NCBI GenBank assembly: GCA_028346125.1 | Contig: JAOMEV010000017.1 | Span: 1-52,528, forward strand | DNA length: 52,528 bases | DNA from: Bacteriovoracales bacterium | GTDB taxonomy: Bacteria; Bdellovibrionota; Bacteriovoracia; Bacteriovoracales; Bacteriovoracaceae | Reading direction: 5' to 3' | Shown here: piece by piece, positions 16,844 through 26,214 of the stretch | Layout: every line of letters starts with the position of its first letter | Numbering within the stretch: position 1 is the first letter of the stretch | The notes under the pieces: generated by a model | What the model was told of the DNA's origin: nothing | Databases searched by the model: none | What the model saw: only the letters and a program-made list of their open reading frames with translations | Position numbers and translations under genes: made by a program

Positions 16844-17520
16844 TTATATCTTTATTAAGAAAATTGTACCCTCTCCTATAGTACTTTCTAGTTCGATAGC
16901 ACCACCTATTTAACTATATTTGTTTTTACCACGCCCATACCTACACCTCTTCCACTTAGCTCAGAGGCATTTTCAGTGGAAAAAAACCTTACTTAAAAAT
17001 AATCATCATTTTTTCTTAAGAAAATAAAGAGTTGGAGTAATGCCCTTTGCCATTTCCTTTTTAGTTATGATTGAATGGTCAATTCCTCTACCATCGTCTT
17101 CTATACTTATGCTAAGATTTTTATTATTAAGAGAAACTTTAATTTTTCCTATTTCACTTTTACCGGCATTTAGTCTCTCACCCTTGCTTTCAACCAAGCT
17201 ATTCCTCAAAATATGAACAATAGCGTCCATTAGAGTCGTGGAGTCCTTTTCTTCTACGACTTCATAGGAAACCTTTTTCCCAATTCCTTCTGCAATAGTT
17301 TCAATCATGTTAGATAAAAATTTCATCTTTTATTTTATATGTTTTTAATTTGTTTTCTAAATTTATTTTAAATTCATTGATTCTATTTATTGATACATTT
17401 TTAGCCGTTAACTTTTTACTCAAATCTATACCAAAAATATCCTTAGCAATTTTACTATACTCATCAACTAACCCTTTTATTTCAGATTCTAATTTAACAA
17501 TTTCTATTAAGCACTAATCT
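16844..17520 (-). pseudogene. CheA-like histidine kinase fragment with several frameshifts
   Basis: Pieces in order on the minus strand: a helical part (IEIVKLESEIKGLVDEYSK and on), then a frame change into FLSNMIETIAEGIGKKVSYE, DAIVHILRNSLVESKGE (N box, HGIE lost) and ISIEDDGRGID (G1). Another frame change leads to FSTENASELSGRGVGMGVVK (G2, as in CheA), and a last one to IGGAIELESTIGEGTIF. These match the ATPase domain of CheA-type kinases in the right order, but the frame is broken at least three times and the phosphotransfer and coupling domains are absent. The 106-codon open stretch 17006-17326 is its longest piece. Confidence 0.75.
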
Positions 17521-17665
17521 TAGGCCTTTTAAACCAGAACAAACTTCTGAATAATCTCATTAAATAGATTAAAGCCACTTCAGACCTAAAAAGGGACTAT
17601 CGCTTTACCTTGAGGACTTTGAAAAATTTTTAGAAAAAATTTGTCATATTACAGCGCGAATATGA

Positions 17666-17803
17666 TTTTCAAGCGTTATCCGTCAACTTGGTCGATTTCT
17701 TGAAATTGTCGATAACAACATAAAGTCCATATTGGAAAAAATGAATGAAACCATATCGACAATTAAAAGGCCTTTCCTTAGCTATCCGAAAAAGGTTAAA
17801 TAA
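17666..17803 (+). pseudogene. Short gene remnant
   Basis: Between stops, a 45-codon frame reads VIRQLGRFLEIVDNNIKSIL and EKMNETISTIKRPFLSYP, amphipathic and protein-like, with no start. Family not recognised. The rest of 17521-17920 shows no gene. Confidence 0.3.
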
Positions 17804-17920
17804 GTTTTATTATTTTCAGTGTAAGGCGAATTTAGAACATTTTTCAAAAAACAATATTTGTCCCTATAGCAAGACTGAACCGAAGAATTCTGCCTGAGAA
17901 AACCCCACAGGAGTCGTACC

Positions 17921-17960
17921 ATTTATTAATTTAACTATTGAAATTGTTAAATTAATAAAT
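17921..17960. terminator. Perfect inverted repeat at the desaturase stop codon
   Basis: ATTTATTAATTTAAC and GTTAAATTAATAAAT are exact inverted copies (15 bp) around a 10-base loop. It is directly behind the minus-strand desaturase gene. The stem is all A/T except one pair, so it is a weak hairpin; it could instead bind a protein. Confidence 0.45.
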
Positions 17961-19018
17961 CAAGAAGTAACCATACTATCTTTGAGTTGCTGGCGATTTT
18001 TAAGATAGGGATTATAATGCTCTTTAAAAAAACGAGGTTTGGGATCATGGAATTGAGTCACGATCCCTAATTGGAAACAACTATATATAAAAATCCATGG
18101 CAGGTCTAATTGATAAGGTAAAAAGCCACTGCGAGCACCATTAGGGTAGAGATGGTGATTATTATGCCATTCCCCTGCCACATAACCCGGCCAGAGCTGA
18201 TTAATGGATCGATCTGCCTTAAGAAAGTCGATACCTTCTTTTCTTTTATCTTTGCCTCTGCCATGCCCATCGAAATTGAAAGTCCGCACTCCAAAGGCCC
18301 AAACGCCGACCCAACCGAAAATACAAGTCGCCAGAGCATGCCCTCCCAAAAGATAAAATGTTCCGTACCAAAAAATCCAATTGAGGCCGTAATTGAGCAA
18401 AAAGTTTATAGGTGTCGCCAGAGAACCATACTTTTGATACTGGAGATAGCTATTGGTTTTAAGCCCCGCACCCTGCATAAATTTGGCCAGCACTTGATAA
18501 TCTTTCTCATTTAAATCAGTCGATATAGGTTGGTGATTGGCACAGGCCAAAAAGCAATAGAGCCAACCTCCGTTTACGTTATAGGGGTCACCCGGTTCCT
18601 CGCTGTACTTGTGGTGGACAAGGTGGGAGACCGCATAGGTTTCTTCAGGGATGACTTTAATGACAAGGTTTTTGACAATAAATCTAAAAAAAGAATTCCG
18701 AAAACGAAACCCTCTGTGACTGCAATATCGATGAAGATACATAGTCCCATGGGAACCCATCAGGACCATGCCATAAATTCCCCCCAATGGTAATAAAGAC
18801 CAACTAAAATACTTAAAGAAAAAAGTAAAAAAAGGGATGGTCAGGAGTAAAGTAATGTTCCAGGAACAAAAGGTAAGCCAATTTTTTTTTGATTTGAAGA
18901 TATTGTAACGATCAAAAAAAAGTTTCAAGATTTCTTTATGAGTGGGAACGTAGAGTTTTCCATCGCGAAGGTAACCGTAGCTTGGTCTCTCGAGAACTCT
19001 ATTTAAAAAGTGATTCAA
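17960..19018 (-). CDS. Membrane fatty-acid desaturase
   Basis: 352 residues; TTG start behind AAGGATGG. The three histidine boxes of acyl-lipid/acyl-CoA desaturases are present: HRYCSH (near 96), HLVHH (near 132) and EWHNNHH (near 283), which bind a di-iron centre. Hydrophobic hairpins lie near 45-90 and 205-245. The box spacing fits delta-9-type enzymes. It should put a double bond in membrane fatty acids using O2 and outside electrons. The P450 fusion gene lies just upstream on the same strand, 313 bp away across a repeat copy. Confidence 0.9.
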   Translation of the reverse strand: MNHFLNRVLERPSYGYLRDGKLYVPTHKEILKLFFDRYNIFKSKKNWLTFCSWNITLLLTIPFFTFFFKYFSWSLLPLGGIYGMVLMGSHGTMYLHRYCSHRGFRFRNSFFRFIVKNLVIKVIPEETYAVSHLVHHKYSEEPGDPYNVNGGWLYCFLACANHQPISTDLNEKDYQVLAKFMQGAGLKTNSYLQYQKYGSLATPINFLLNYGLNWIFWYGTFYLLGGHALATCIFGWVGVWAFGVRTFNFDGHGRGKDKRKEGIDFLKADRSINQLWPGYVAGEWHNNHHLYPNGARSGFLPYQLDLPWIFIYSCFQLGIVTQFHDPKPRFFKEHYNPYLKNRQQLKDSMVTS

Positions 19019-19096
19019 CTAACCATCCTTGACTAAAATAAATTTTGGGAGACTTTAACATGATACTCTAAAGTGAAACGAAATAACAACAAGGCT

Positions 19097-19108
19097 TATT
19101 GACGTCAA
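19097..19108. promoter_or_regulatory. Candidate operator upstream of the desaturase
   Basis: ATTGACGTCAAT is a perfect 12-bp palindrome 79 bp before the TTG start. Its place suits a regulator site. No regulator gene is near, and a single palindrome may be chance. Confidence 0.25.
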
Positions 19109-19227
19109 TACCAACAAATACTCAACTATAATTGTGCTAGTTTTAAATTTATTATTTCATTAAGCTAAAATAATAATTACAAATTTTCTTTTCTTTCAGA
19201 TAGTCTAACCGTTCTTCTTCTGCGCCA

Positions 19228-19322
19228 AAGGTTAGGAAAACAAAGCACTTTTTTTCCACACCCTCCACAAAATGCGTGCCAAGACATCTCGTTTTTCTTT
19301 AATTAAGATAAGCTTCTATTAA
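19228..19322 (+). repeat. Dispersed repeat, short form
   Basis: AAGGTTAGGAAAACAAAGCA, then a jump to AATGCGTGCCAAGACATCTC and AATTAAGATAAGCTTCTATT. The central ATTTATCGAATATTTT module is missing. It ends 10 bp from the P450-fusion stop codon. Confidence 0.85.
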
Positions 19323-19331
19323 AAATAAACT

Positions 19332-22300
19332 TTAACGTTTATTAACTTTAAGTCGCACGTCTCGCGAAGGTTCATTGTAAACATGTAAAAAGACTTGATC
19401 ACTTAACGGCAAATCAAGCAATCCACCGTCGTCTACAATTTCTAGATCAACTAAGTCTAAAATGTTTTCAACCACAGTGAGAATTTCGTCCGAGGCAAAC
19501 CACCTTCCCTGACAAGTATGGTTTCCTGATCCAAAAGGTAAATAGCGCTTTGAATCCTGACCTTCCTTCAAAGGTTCTGGTCGACCTTTGCTATCATCCT
19601 TATCTGTAAGATGCTCAACAATCTCCTTACTTGTACCATTCTCCGATGTCCATTGGTCAGCATTATAATTACTTTTTTCTTCCCAGTGCTTTGAATTGGT
19701 TTGAATAAAAAAAGGACTAGTCACAATCATAGAGTTCTTGGGTATAACAATACCTTCAATTTCACTATCATGTTTGGCCTCTCTAGGAAATAATGTTGTC
19801 ACGGGGGGATGCAATCGAAGTTCTTCCTTAATTGCTTTTACCATATTTCTTTTTTTACCGCGCAGATTATCTTGTGTCTTTGTTTTAATGGCACGGTAAA
19901 TAACCCAAAAAACTCCCAACGTAGGCGCCTGTGCCAATACATACATAACACCATTTTCAGTCGCTTCTACCTCATTAATATTTCCTGCTTCTAAATGTTG
20001 TCGTAATATAAAACCGATAGAATCCTCTTTTGTACAGGACTTAACCATACCCAAGACTTTCTTACGCAGTTTCGAAACATTACCAGTGTCATCATTTCCT
20101 ATAATAAAAGTTGGCATCTTGAGGGCATCATTGACTATTTCGGCATAATTGTCTTCGGCCTTGTCATTAAAACAATCAAAGGTTCCTTGAAAAAAAATGC
20201 GTCCTCTGATTTCTACCATAATACGATAAAGTTCATCTAAAAGATTGATCTCTTGACGTTCAGGCCACATTTTAACACGTTCTCGGACAATATCTCCAAT
20301 TTCTTTGAGATCATCACTATAACCATCAATAAAGTATTCCTCAAATAAGGCCCTATACCCCAACCAAGTTCCCGTCGTCCCATTTCCTAACAGAGAATGA
20401 GCGCCGAAAGGTGGGAACCTCGTTATTGTAATTCTCGGATAGTTTAAAGTTTCTTCTAAAATTGTATTTACGATCGATTCATCCATAAAAATAAACAAAG
20501 ATGGGCCTAGAGGCCCAAGGGGTTGGAATTTTTTAAAACGTCTCTCGTTGCCGATTACCGAGGCAAGAATACTGTACATACGATCAGGCCCCCTCATAGT
20601 CAATAAGACAAGAAACTTTACCGTTGGACTGAGATAAAATAAAAACGTAAAGATTCCTATAAAACCAATAAGAATTTTAATAATAGTCAAAGGGGTAAGA
20701 CCCCCAAAAAAGGATAAACAAAATAGAATCGCCGAGAAAACAAAGGTCGCGCCAATTCTAAATTTTATTCGGCCCATTCGATACAATTTAGTACCAATTG
20801 ACATAAAGGTAGTTTCTAAAAAGCTTTTTGGTTTTAAACTTTTTTCCCGTAAATCGTTAAACCCCGGCCCTTTTGTCAAGGCCTGGGCCAAATGCGAAAG
20901 TTGGACAGTATCTTTTTTTGAAAAAGTATTGGGAAAATACGAATTAATAAAGTCATCTATATTTTTGACACCTAAACCTCGTAGTCTTGATGATACGAGT
21001 TCAAGAGTCATCTCTCCGTCTCCTTCAACATCCCAAGATTTGAGCAAATTAAAAACTTGCTCCTCATCTTTTGTAAGCTTTTGTTTTAAGTCCCCGTCTT
21101 TAAATTTGGTTATTTTATCAACTTGTAGATTCTCTGAAGATTTTTCATTTTTATATTTATACAAGAATTTCGATATGGCGTTCTCACAACCACCACAAAT
21201 TCTTCCTACTCCAAAATTTAATTGTAATTTTTCAAAAACATGGCCGACTTCATCAATTGCAGACCTCAATTCGACTTCTCCCATACTAAGACAAGGACAA
21301 ATTTGTTCTTTTAGTTTTGCCTCTCCCCCAAAAAAACCACTTCTTTCAAAATGCCGAACCTCCGATGAATTAATTTCCTTTAAATTTAAAACGTATTGAT
21401 AAAGTGTTCCCAAATCGGTTTCTAATCCTTCAGCCGAAACCGAATAAACCATACAGCGTTTTATTTTATTTTTTGTTTTCTCTTTAACAATAACCCGTAC
21501 TTCGCGCTTAATAACACCATTGGAAAATTTGAGTACCTCGCGATCTCCCTCCAGAGATCCAGCAGAGGCATTGCTAAAAACGACGATCCCCTGACCAAGA
21601 ATCCTAGTCGAAACCACTCCATCTGAAGGCCTACCACTAATGGTTGTTACAGTTTTCACTCCACCTGCCTCTCCAAGGAAAACACTTAAATGACGTTCCT
21701 GTGAGAGAACGTAAACTTGGGAAAGAGAATTAAAAAAAGTGTTCATTTCTGGATGAGTCGCATACCATCTTTTAAAGGCAGCAGAATCTATCTTTAAGAC
21801 CTCAAGATCAGATTCTGCTACAACCGTGGCCAAGCGTGGTTTACCTTCAAGAACACCGACTTCTCCAAAAATTTGTCCGACCCCAAGTCGAGACATCTCC
21901 CGAATTTCTTCTCCAAAATGCTTTAAAACAATTGCAACCCCAGATTGAATAAGAAAAGCACTCTTCGCTTCATCTCCTTCTTCAATAACCAACTGACCAA
22001 CTTTATAATTTAATCTCTTAATACCTTCACGAGAATCATCCAATTCAGTAGAAACAAAAGAGTTAATTGACCTAGATACTTGTTGATAAATATAATCGGA
22101 GGCATTACCCTCAAAAAGCTCTATATTACTTTCTACCAATGCTATTTCTTTATCGAATATTTCTGCTGGAATACTTGCAAACCGACAAGGAGAGATAGAA
22201 CACACACTTGCAGCGTGATGACCTCCAAATCCACCAAGGAGGGCCTGTTCTCCAAAATATGAACCTGGACCTAACTCAACAAGCTTAACAAAAGGCCCAT

Positions 22301-22544
22301 CTTTCTCTTTTTTAATAACTTCAACGTTACCATCAAGCAACACAAAAAAAGAGTCTCCTTTTTCACCCTGCTCTATTATTGTTTTACCTGCTTCCACGCT
22401 TAAAAAGGAACAATGTTCGTAAAGAGTATCTTTCCCTTTTTCATCAAGTTTAGTAAGAGGAGGGCATGACTTTAAAAAATATTTCTCCTCTTGATTCAAT
22501 TGATCCAAACTATTTGAAGTAAATATTTCTGAATTTTTTTTCAT
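19332..22544 (-). CDS. Fusion protein: two cNMP-binding domains, BFD-like Fe-S motif, membrane segment and cytochrome P450
   Basis: 1070 residues. Domain 1 (about 20-150) is a cyclic-nucleotide-binding fold with FGEQALLG, but the phosphate-binding Arg is replaced by His (H109/H110). Domain 2 (about 175-285) keeps a standard cassette, FGEVGVLEGKPRLATV, with R237. Residues 410-460 hold CPC (C416, C418) and CGGC (C450, C453), spaced like the [2Fe-2S] site of bacterioferritin-associated ferredoxin. DVEGDGEM (505-512) is EF-hand-like but lacks the final Glu. Hydrophobic helices lie at about 597-645. The rest is a P450: AQAPT in helix I (871-875), E907-x-x-R910, and FGSGNHTCQGRW with heme ligand C1011. 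I infer a membrane oxygenase gated by a cyclic nucleotide and perhaps fed electrons through the Fe-S site. Helix I resembles the CYP7/CYP8 type, which act on sterols and lipids. ATG is preceded by GGGAAG. Confidence 0.88.
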   Translation of the reverse strand: MKKNSEIFTSNSLDQLNQEEKYFLKSCPPLTKLDEKGKDTLYEHCSFLSVEAGKTIIEQGEKGDSFFVLLDGNVEVIKKEKDGPFVKLVELGPGSYFGEQALLGGFGGHHAASVCSISPCRFASIPAEIFDKEIALVESNIELFEGNASDYIYQQVSRSINSFVSTELDDSREGIKRLNYKVGQLVIEEGDEAKSAFLIQSGVAIVLKHFGEEIREMSRLGVGQIFGEVGVLEGKPRLATVVAESDLEVLKIDSAAFKRWYATHPEMNTFFNSLSQVYVLSQERHLSVFLGEAGGVKTVTTISGRPSDGVVSTRILGQGIVVFSNASAGSLEGDREVLKFSNGVIKREVRVIVKEKTKNKIKRCMVYSVSAEGLETDLGTLYQYVLNLKEINSSEVRHFERSGFFGGEAKLKEQICPCLSMGEVELRSAIDEVGHVFEKLQLNFGVGRICGGCENAISKFLYKYKNEKSSENLQVDKITKFKDGDLKQKLTKDEEQVFNLLKSWDVEGDGEMTLELVSSRLRGLGVKNIDDFINSYFPNTFSKKDTVQLSHLAQALTKGPGFNDLREKSLKPKSFLETTFMSIGTKLYRMGRIKFRIGATFVFSAILFCLSFFGGLTPLTIIKILIGFIGIFTFLFYLSPTVKFLVLLTMRGPDRMYSILASVIGNERRFKKFQPLGPLGPSLFIFMDESIVNTILEETLNYPRITITRFPPFGAHSLLGNGTTGTWLGYRALFEEYFIDGYSDDLKEIGDIVRERVKMWPERQEINLLDELYRIMVEIRGRIFFQGTFDCFNDKAEDNYAEIVNDALKMPTFIIGNDDTGNVSKLRKKVLGMVKSCTKEDSIGFILRQHLEAGNINEVEATENGVMYVLAQAPTLGVFWVIYRAIKTKTQDNLRGKKRNMVKAIKEELRLHPPVTTLFPREAKHDSEIEGIVIPKNSMIVTSPFFIQTNSKHWEEKSNYNADQWTSENGTSKEIVEHLTDKDDSKGRPEPLKEGQDSKRYLPFGSGNHTCQGRWFASDEILTVVENILDLVDLEIVDDGGLLDLPLSDQVFLHVYNEPSRDVRLKVNKR

Positions 22545-22607
22545 AGCTTCCCATTTGTTTTATATAAAATAAAATTTTATCATTTAATAGAAATCGTAAA
22601 AAGATTT

Positions 22608-22780
22608 AAGATTAGGAAAAAAAGCACCTTTTTTTAACATACTATCCAATGTTCATTTATCGATTATTTTCCAGGAAAGCTAAGATCCCAAAAGAAAACC
22701 CTCTAGGGTCGGCCCATTTCCGCGACATTCTCGCCGGCCCACCCCATTTTTACTTAAACAAGAAGAACTTTTCCATAAAA
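22608..22780 (+). repeat. Dispersed repeat, full long form, diverged
   Basis: Starts AAGATTAGGAAAAAAAGCAC, has TTCATTTATCGATTATTTTC and CCCATTTCCGCGACATTC, and ends with a diverged AAGAAGAACTTTTCCATAAA. It lies between two minus-strand genes, hairpin end towards the P450-fusion start. Confidence 0.85.
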
Positions 22781-22828
22781 AAGATCTTATTCAGTAGTTA
22801 AACACGCACAATTTGTTTGAATAAATTT

Positions 22829-25800
22829 TCAGAGCAACATTAAATAGTTCTGAATTTTTTCAATGACCTGATCCAATAGAGACTTAATTACATTTATACT
22901 GAAATTGCTCGCACTTTCTTCAATCTTTTCCAGTATAGGAGTCATAACATTTAGCTTAGTAGTCTTGACTTGTTTTCTTAAACCTGGAATTTCGTTTTCT
23001 ATTTCTGAAACTGGCATAAATGATCGCCACGTTTTAAGCTTTTCTTGAATTTCTCGAATTAATTGAATATCTTCTTTACTTAAGCTCTCTGGAATTACAA
23101 AGTCATATGATTCATTTTCTTCTTCCTCTTCTATAATAGTTACTTTATGTTTTAAAAACTTTGCCACTTCTTTTATAAAAGAGTTCTCATCGACTGGCTT
23201 TTGTAAAAAACCCTGAAATTTTTTATGTATATTTTCTTCTACTTTTAAAGCGGAAATCAAAATGACAGGTGTTTCAAAATTTTCCTCTCTTAAGGTTTCT
23301 AAAACCTTATCCCCTTTTAATTTAGGCATATCAAAATCTGTCACAATTAAATCAGGTTTTATCTTTCTCACTTTTTCTAGGAGGTCTTCTCCATCCTTAG
23401 CAGCTGTAATGCTAAGGTTGTGCCGAGAAAGATACGCCTGGTAAAGTTTGACATTTATAGGTAAATCGTCGGCCAATAAAACTTTATCGCCAAAAAAACT
23501 ATAAAAAAGTTCTCTTGTTTCACTTTCTTCTTCTGAAAAGGCAACATCAGGAAGGTCTATATTAAAGTGGCTTCCTTTTCCAACAGCAGAGGAGGCAGAC
23601 AAACGTCCCCCCAAGTCGGCAACTATCTTACTCGAGATAAAAAGCCCAAGGCCGCTTCCTCTTTCCTGAACGCTCCCATGTTCGTGGACTTGAGAGAAGG
23701 GCTCAAAGAGTTTGTCTACCTTTCCTAGAGGCATCCCAACCCCGGTATCTTCAACTTGAATGGAGAGGTCAATACTATTTTCTCTTTCTTCTCTAATTTC
23801 TGCTTCAACTTTCAATTTAATATGGCCCTCTTTGGTAAACTTAAGGGCATTACTCAAAAGGTTATCTATAACCTGCTTGAGAGCTAATTCGTCGCTTTCG
23901 ATGGTTGAAGGGATATCATCATTAAATTCTAAATCAAAGGACAGTCCTTTGTTTGCGGCTTCACTTTTGAAGTACAAGAAAATTGATTTTAAAACCTTTT
24001 TTAAATTACATTTCTTTTTCTCGATTTTAAGTTCATTAAGTTCTATTTTTGTGAAATCATGAACTGAATTGACTAGCCTTAAAAGAGATCTTCCGCTTGT
24101 CTTAATGGAATCGATGTATTCTTTTTCCTTCGTCTCTCTGTCTTTTTTGGTGCTTTGTAAAATTTGAGAAAATCCTAAAATAGCATTTAAAGGTGTACGA
24201 AGTTCATGGCTTAAGTTTGCAAAGAAGAGGGATCTTTCTTGTTGAACCTTTTCTAGAGCACCATTACTTTTTTTTATTTCATCATAACTTTTTGCTAAAT
24301 CATCTTTACTCTTTTCCAGTTCAAGGTTTGCATTTTTCAATTGAGACGTTCTTGAACCAACTCTTTTCTCTAATTCTTTATTAAAAGTTTTTAACTGGTT
24401 GAATATTACTTTCATTTGCTTGTTATCTTCTTCCATTTGAGCAGCATTAAGCTTAAGCTCTCGGTTAAGCTCTTTAAGCTCTTTACCAGATCGCAACTGG
24501 TCTTCAAAAACTCTTTTAAAGTTTTCAACTGCAGAATGCAAAGAATCTTTTGTAAGACGAAGCTCCTTTTCCAGCCTTTCATTTTCTTTTAAAAAATGGC
24601 CTCTTTCCTGTTCCACTGTATCTTCATATCTTTCACCTTTTTTAATAGAACTTGTTGCCAAATCCATCGAGGAATGCACTCTTTCCCTAAAATCTTCAAA
24701 TTTCTTATTACCCTCTTGCTCCGCTTGCGCCTGCCCCAAAAACTTCCTCACTTCCCCCCTTTTCACACATTTAAAAACACAGTCTTCGACCTCACCCGTC
24801 CCGGAAAAATTTTCTTCCACCTCTTTCGGCAGTACCGTTTCTCCTTTCGTTATGAGCACGCCTTTTGTTCTTAGGGCGACGGTCATTTTTTGAAAAACCG
24901 CGACTTGGAAGGACCTTTTCAAAGTGGCCAAAGCATTTTGGCAGAGGACTATGTCCATTCCAAAGAAGAGTCCGGATTTTATAACATTGCCAGGTGAAAA
25001 AATGACTTTGGAGGTTACTTCGGTTTTTACGACGAATTTCACTTCTTGAAGATCGCAATACTGATGGTAGCGTTCGGGGATCATCCTGAGAGATTCGAGG
25101 GGGTAGTATCCTTTATTCTGTATTACGGAATTTATTAATCCAAAATCGGCCTCCCAAGCATTAATGACAACCTCGCGTTCAATGTTGTTTTCTTTCATAA
25201 AATCGTGGAGAACCAAAGCAAAACTTATAGCTTCTTCTCCTTTGCCACAGGCGGTGATCCAAACTTTGATTCGCTCTTTGTTGTCCTCGAAAATTTTGGG
25301 GAGGATATTTGTTCTTAATTCTTCGTAAATTTTGGGGTTTTTGAAAAATTCTGATTTGTGGATGCTTAGGGAATCGTAGAGCCTGCTAAGCTCGACTGGA
25401 TCTTCTTCCAGGGAGTCGACATAGTTTTTGAAAACTTGAGTTAGGTTTCCTTGAGGATTTTTTATTTGAGATTCGACTCTTTTTAAAACTCCCTCAAAAA
25501 TAAAGCTGTGCTTAAACGTTTGAATGTCGAGTCCGTGTTTTTCGAATTGCGCGGAAAGGGCCCCCCAGACGATTTGGTTTCGAGGGCTGAAGAAGGTTTT
25601 GATTTCTTCTGGGTGCTTTAAAAAGAGTTCTATAAGTTCGCCCATCTCATGAACGCTAATTTCTAAATGCGCCTTCCCTGTTGAGAGAACGGTGTGAGCA
25701 AAAGCGCTTGGTTCTGAATCCGACTCGGCTTCAATAAGACAGAGCGCACCTTTATCAAAAAGTTTTTCTGCGCCAACAATTCCTTCTCCAATATGCCCTT

Positions 25801-25999
25801 TAAGCATAATGAGAACAACTTCATTATTTAAATCTACATCAACATATTGATTGAGAGTCTCGTCAAGAACATTGTCTTCTACCGTTGCGGAAACATCTGT
25901 GTTGAGAAATTTTAATTCGATATTTTGAAGGGACATTTTTCGAAGTTGGCCATTAAGAGACCTCAAGGAATAAGAAGATTCCTTGCCCCCGCAAATCAA
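22829..25999 (-). CDS. Hybrid histidine kinase with degenerate CheB and CheR parts
   Basis: 1056 residues from a TTG. Residues about 60-125 resemble the end of a CheB methylesterase (LIMLKGHIGEGIVGAEKLF), but no active-site Ser-His set is seen. Residues about 130-420 resemble CheR (SEFFKNPKIYEELR; VWITACGKGEEAISFAL replaces GCSTGEEAYS). A long coiled coil (about 440-585) leads to HisKA with H598, HATPase (GSGLGLFISSK), a receiver with D888, and the same His-free C-terminal domain as the other two kinases. The frame stays open upstream to about 26080 with protein-like sequence (GPKEFIKFGEPITSKIRPF) but no ATG/GTG, so the true N-terminus is uncertain. Cytosolic; no membrane helices. Confidence 0.85.
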   Translation of the reverse strand: MICGGKESSYSLRSLNGQLRKMSLQNIELKFLNTDVSATVEDNVLDETLNQYVDVDLNNEVVLIMLKGHIGEGIVGAEKLFDKGALCLIEAESDSEPSAFAHTVLSTGKAHLEISVHEMGELIELFLKHPEEIKTFFSPRNQIVWGALSAQFEKHGLDIQTFKHSFIFEGVLKRVESQIKNPQGNLTQVFKNYVDSLEEDPVELSRLYDSLSIHKSEFFKNPKIYEELRTNILPKIFEDNKERIKVWITACGKGEEAISFALVLHDFMKENNIEREVVINAWEADFGLINSVIQNKGYYPLESLRMIPERYHQYCDLQEVKFVVKTEVTSKVIFSPGNVIKSGLFFGMDIVLCQNALATLKRSFQVAVFQKMTVALRTKGVLITKGETVLPKEVEENFSGTGEVEDCVFKCVKRGEVRKFLGQAQAEQEGNKKFEDFRERVHSSMDLATSSIKKGERYEDTVEQERGHFLKENERLEKELRLTKDSLHSAVENFKRVFEDQLRSGKELKELNRELKLNAAQMEEDNKQMKVIFNQLKTFNKELEKRVGSRTSQLKNANLELEKSKDDLAKSYDEIKKSNGALEKVQQERSLFFANLSHELRTPLNAILGFSQILQSTKKDRETKEKEYIDSIKTSGRSLLRLVNSVHDFTKIELNELKIEKKKCNLKKVLKSIFLYFKSEAANKGLSFDLEFNDDIPSTIESDELALKQVIDNLLSNALKFTKEGHIKLKVEAEIREERENSIDLSIQVEDTGVGMPLGKVDKLFEPFSQVHEHGSVQERGSGLGLFISSKIVADLGGRLSASSAVGKGSHFNIDLPDVAFSEEESETRELFYSFFGDKVLLADDLPINVKLYQAYLSRHNLSITAAKDGEDLLEKVRKIKPDLIVTDFDMPKLKGDKVLETLREENFETPVILISALKVEENIHKKFQGFLQKPVDENSFIKEVAKFLKHKVTIIEEEEENESYDFVIPESLSKEDIQLIREIQEKLKTWRSFMPVSEIENEIPGLRKQVKTTKLNVMTPILEKIEESASNFSINVIKSLLDQVIEKIQNYLMLL

Positions 26000-26214
26000 A
26001 ATGTGAAAAGGCCTTATTTTACTAGTAATAGGTTCTCCAAATTTAATAAACTCTTTAGGACCTATCGGAGCTATTGTTAAAATTACTCAAATAAAAAGGT
26101 TATTTTTATAAAGTGACCTTATACTTTTTCCATAAGCAGTATTATCCTTAAAGGTATGCTAATTATCTAAAATTATTAGAATAAATCCAAATCAACTAAG
26201 CGATTGAAAACCAT

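Noticed and set aside
17225-17326. The 106-codon frame at 17006-17326 as an intact small ATPase gene
   Set aside because: Frames on both sides continue the CheA-like domain in order, so it is only the longest open piece of a broken gene.
20990-21050. A true calcium-binding EF-hand in the P450 fusion
   Set aside because: DVEGDGEM fits the first loop positions, but position 12 is Leu rather than Glu, so calcium binding is doubtful.
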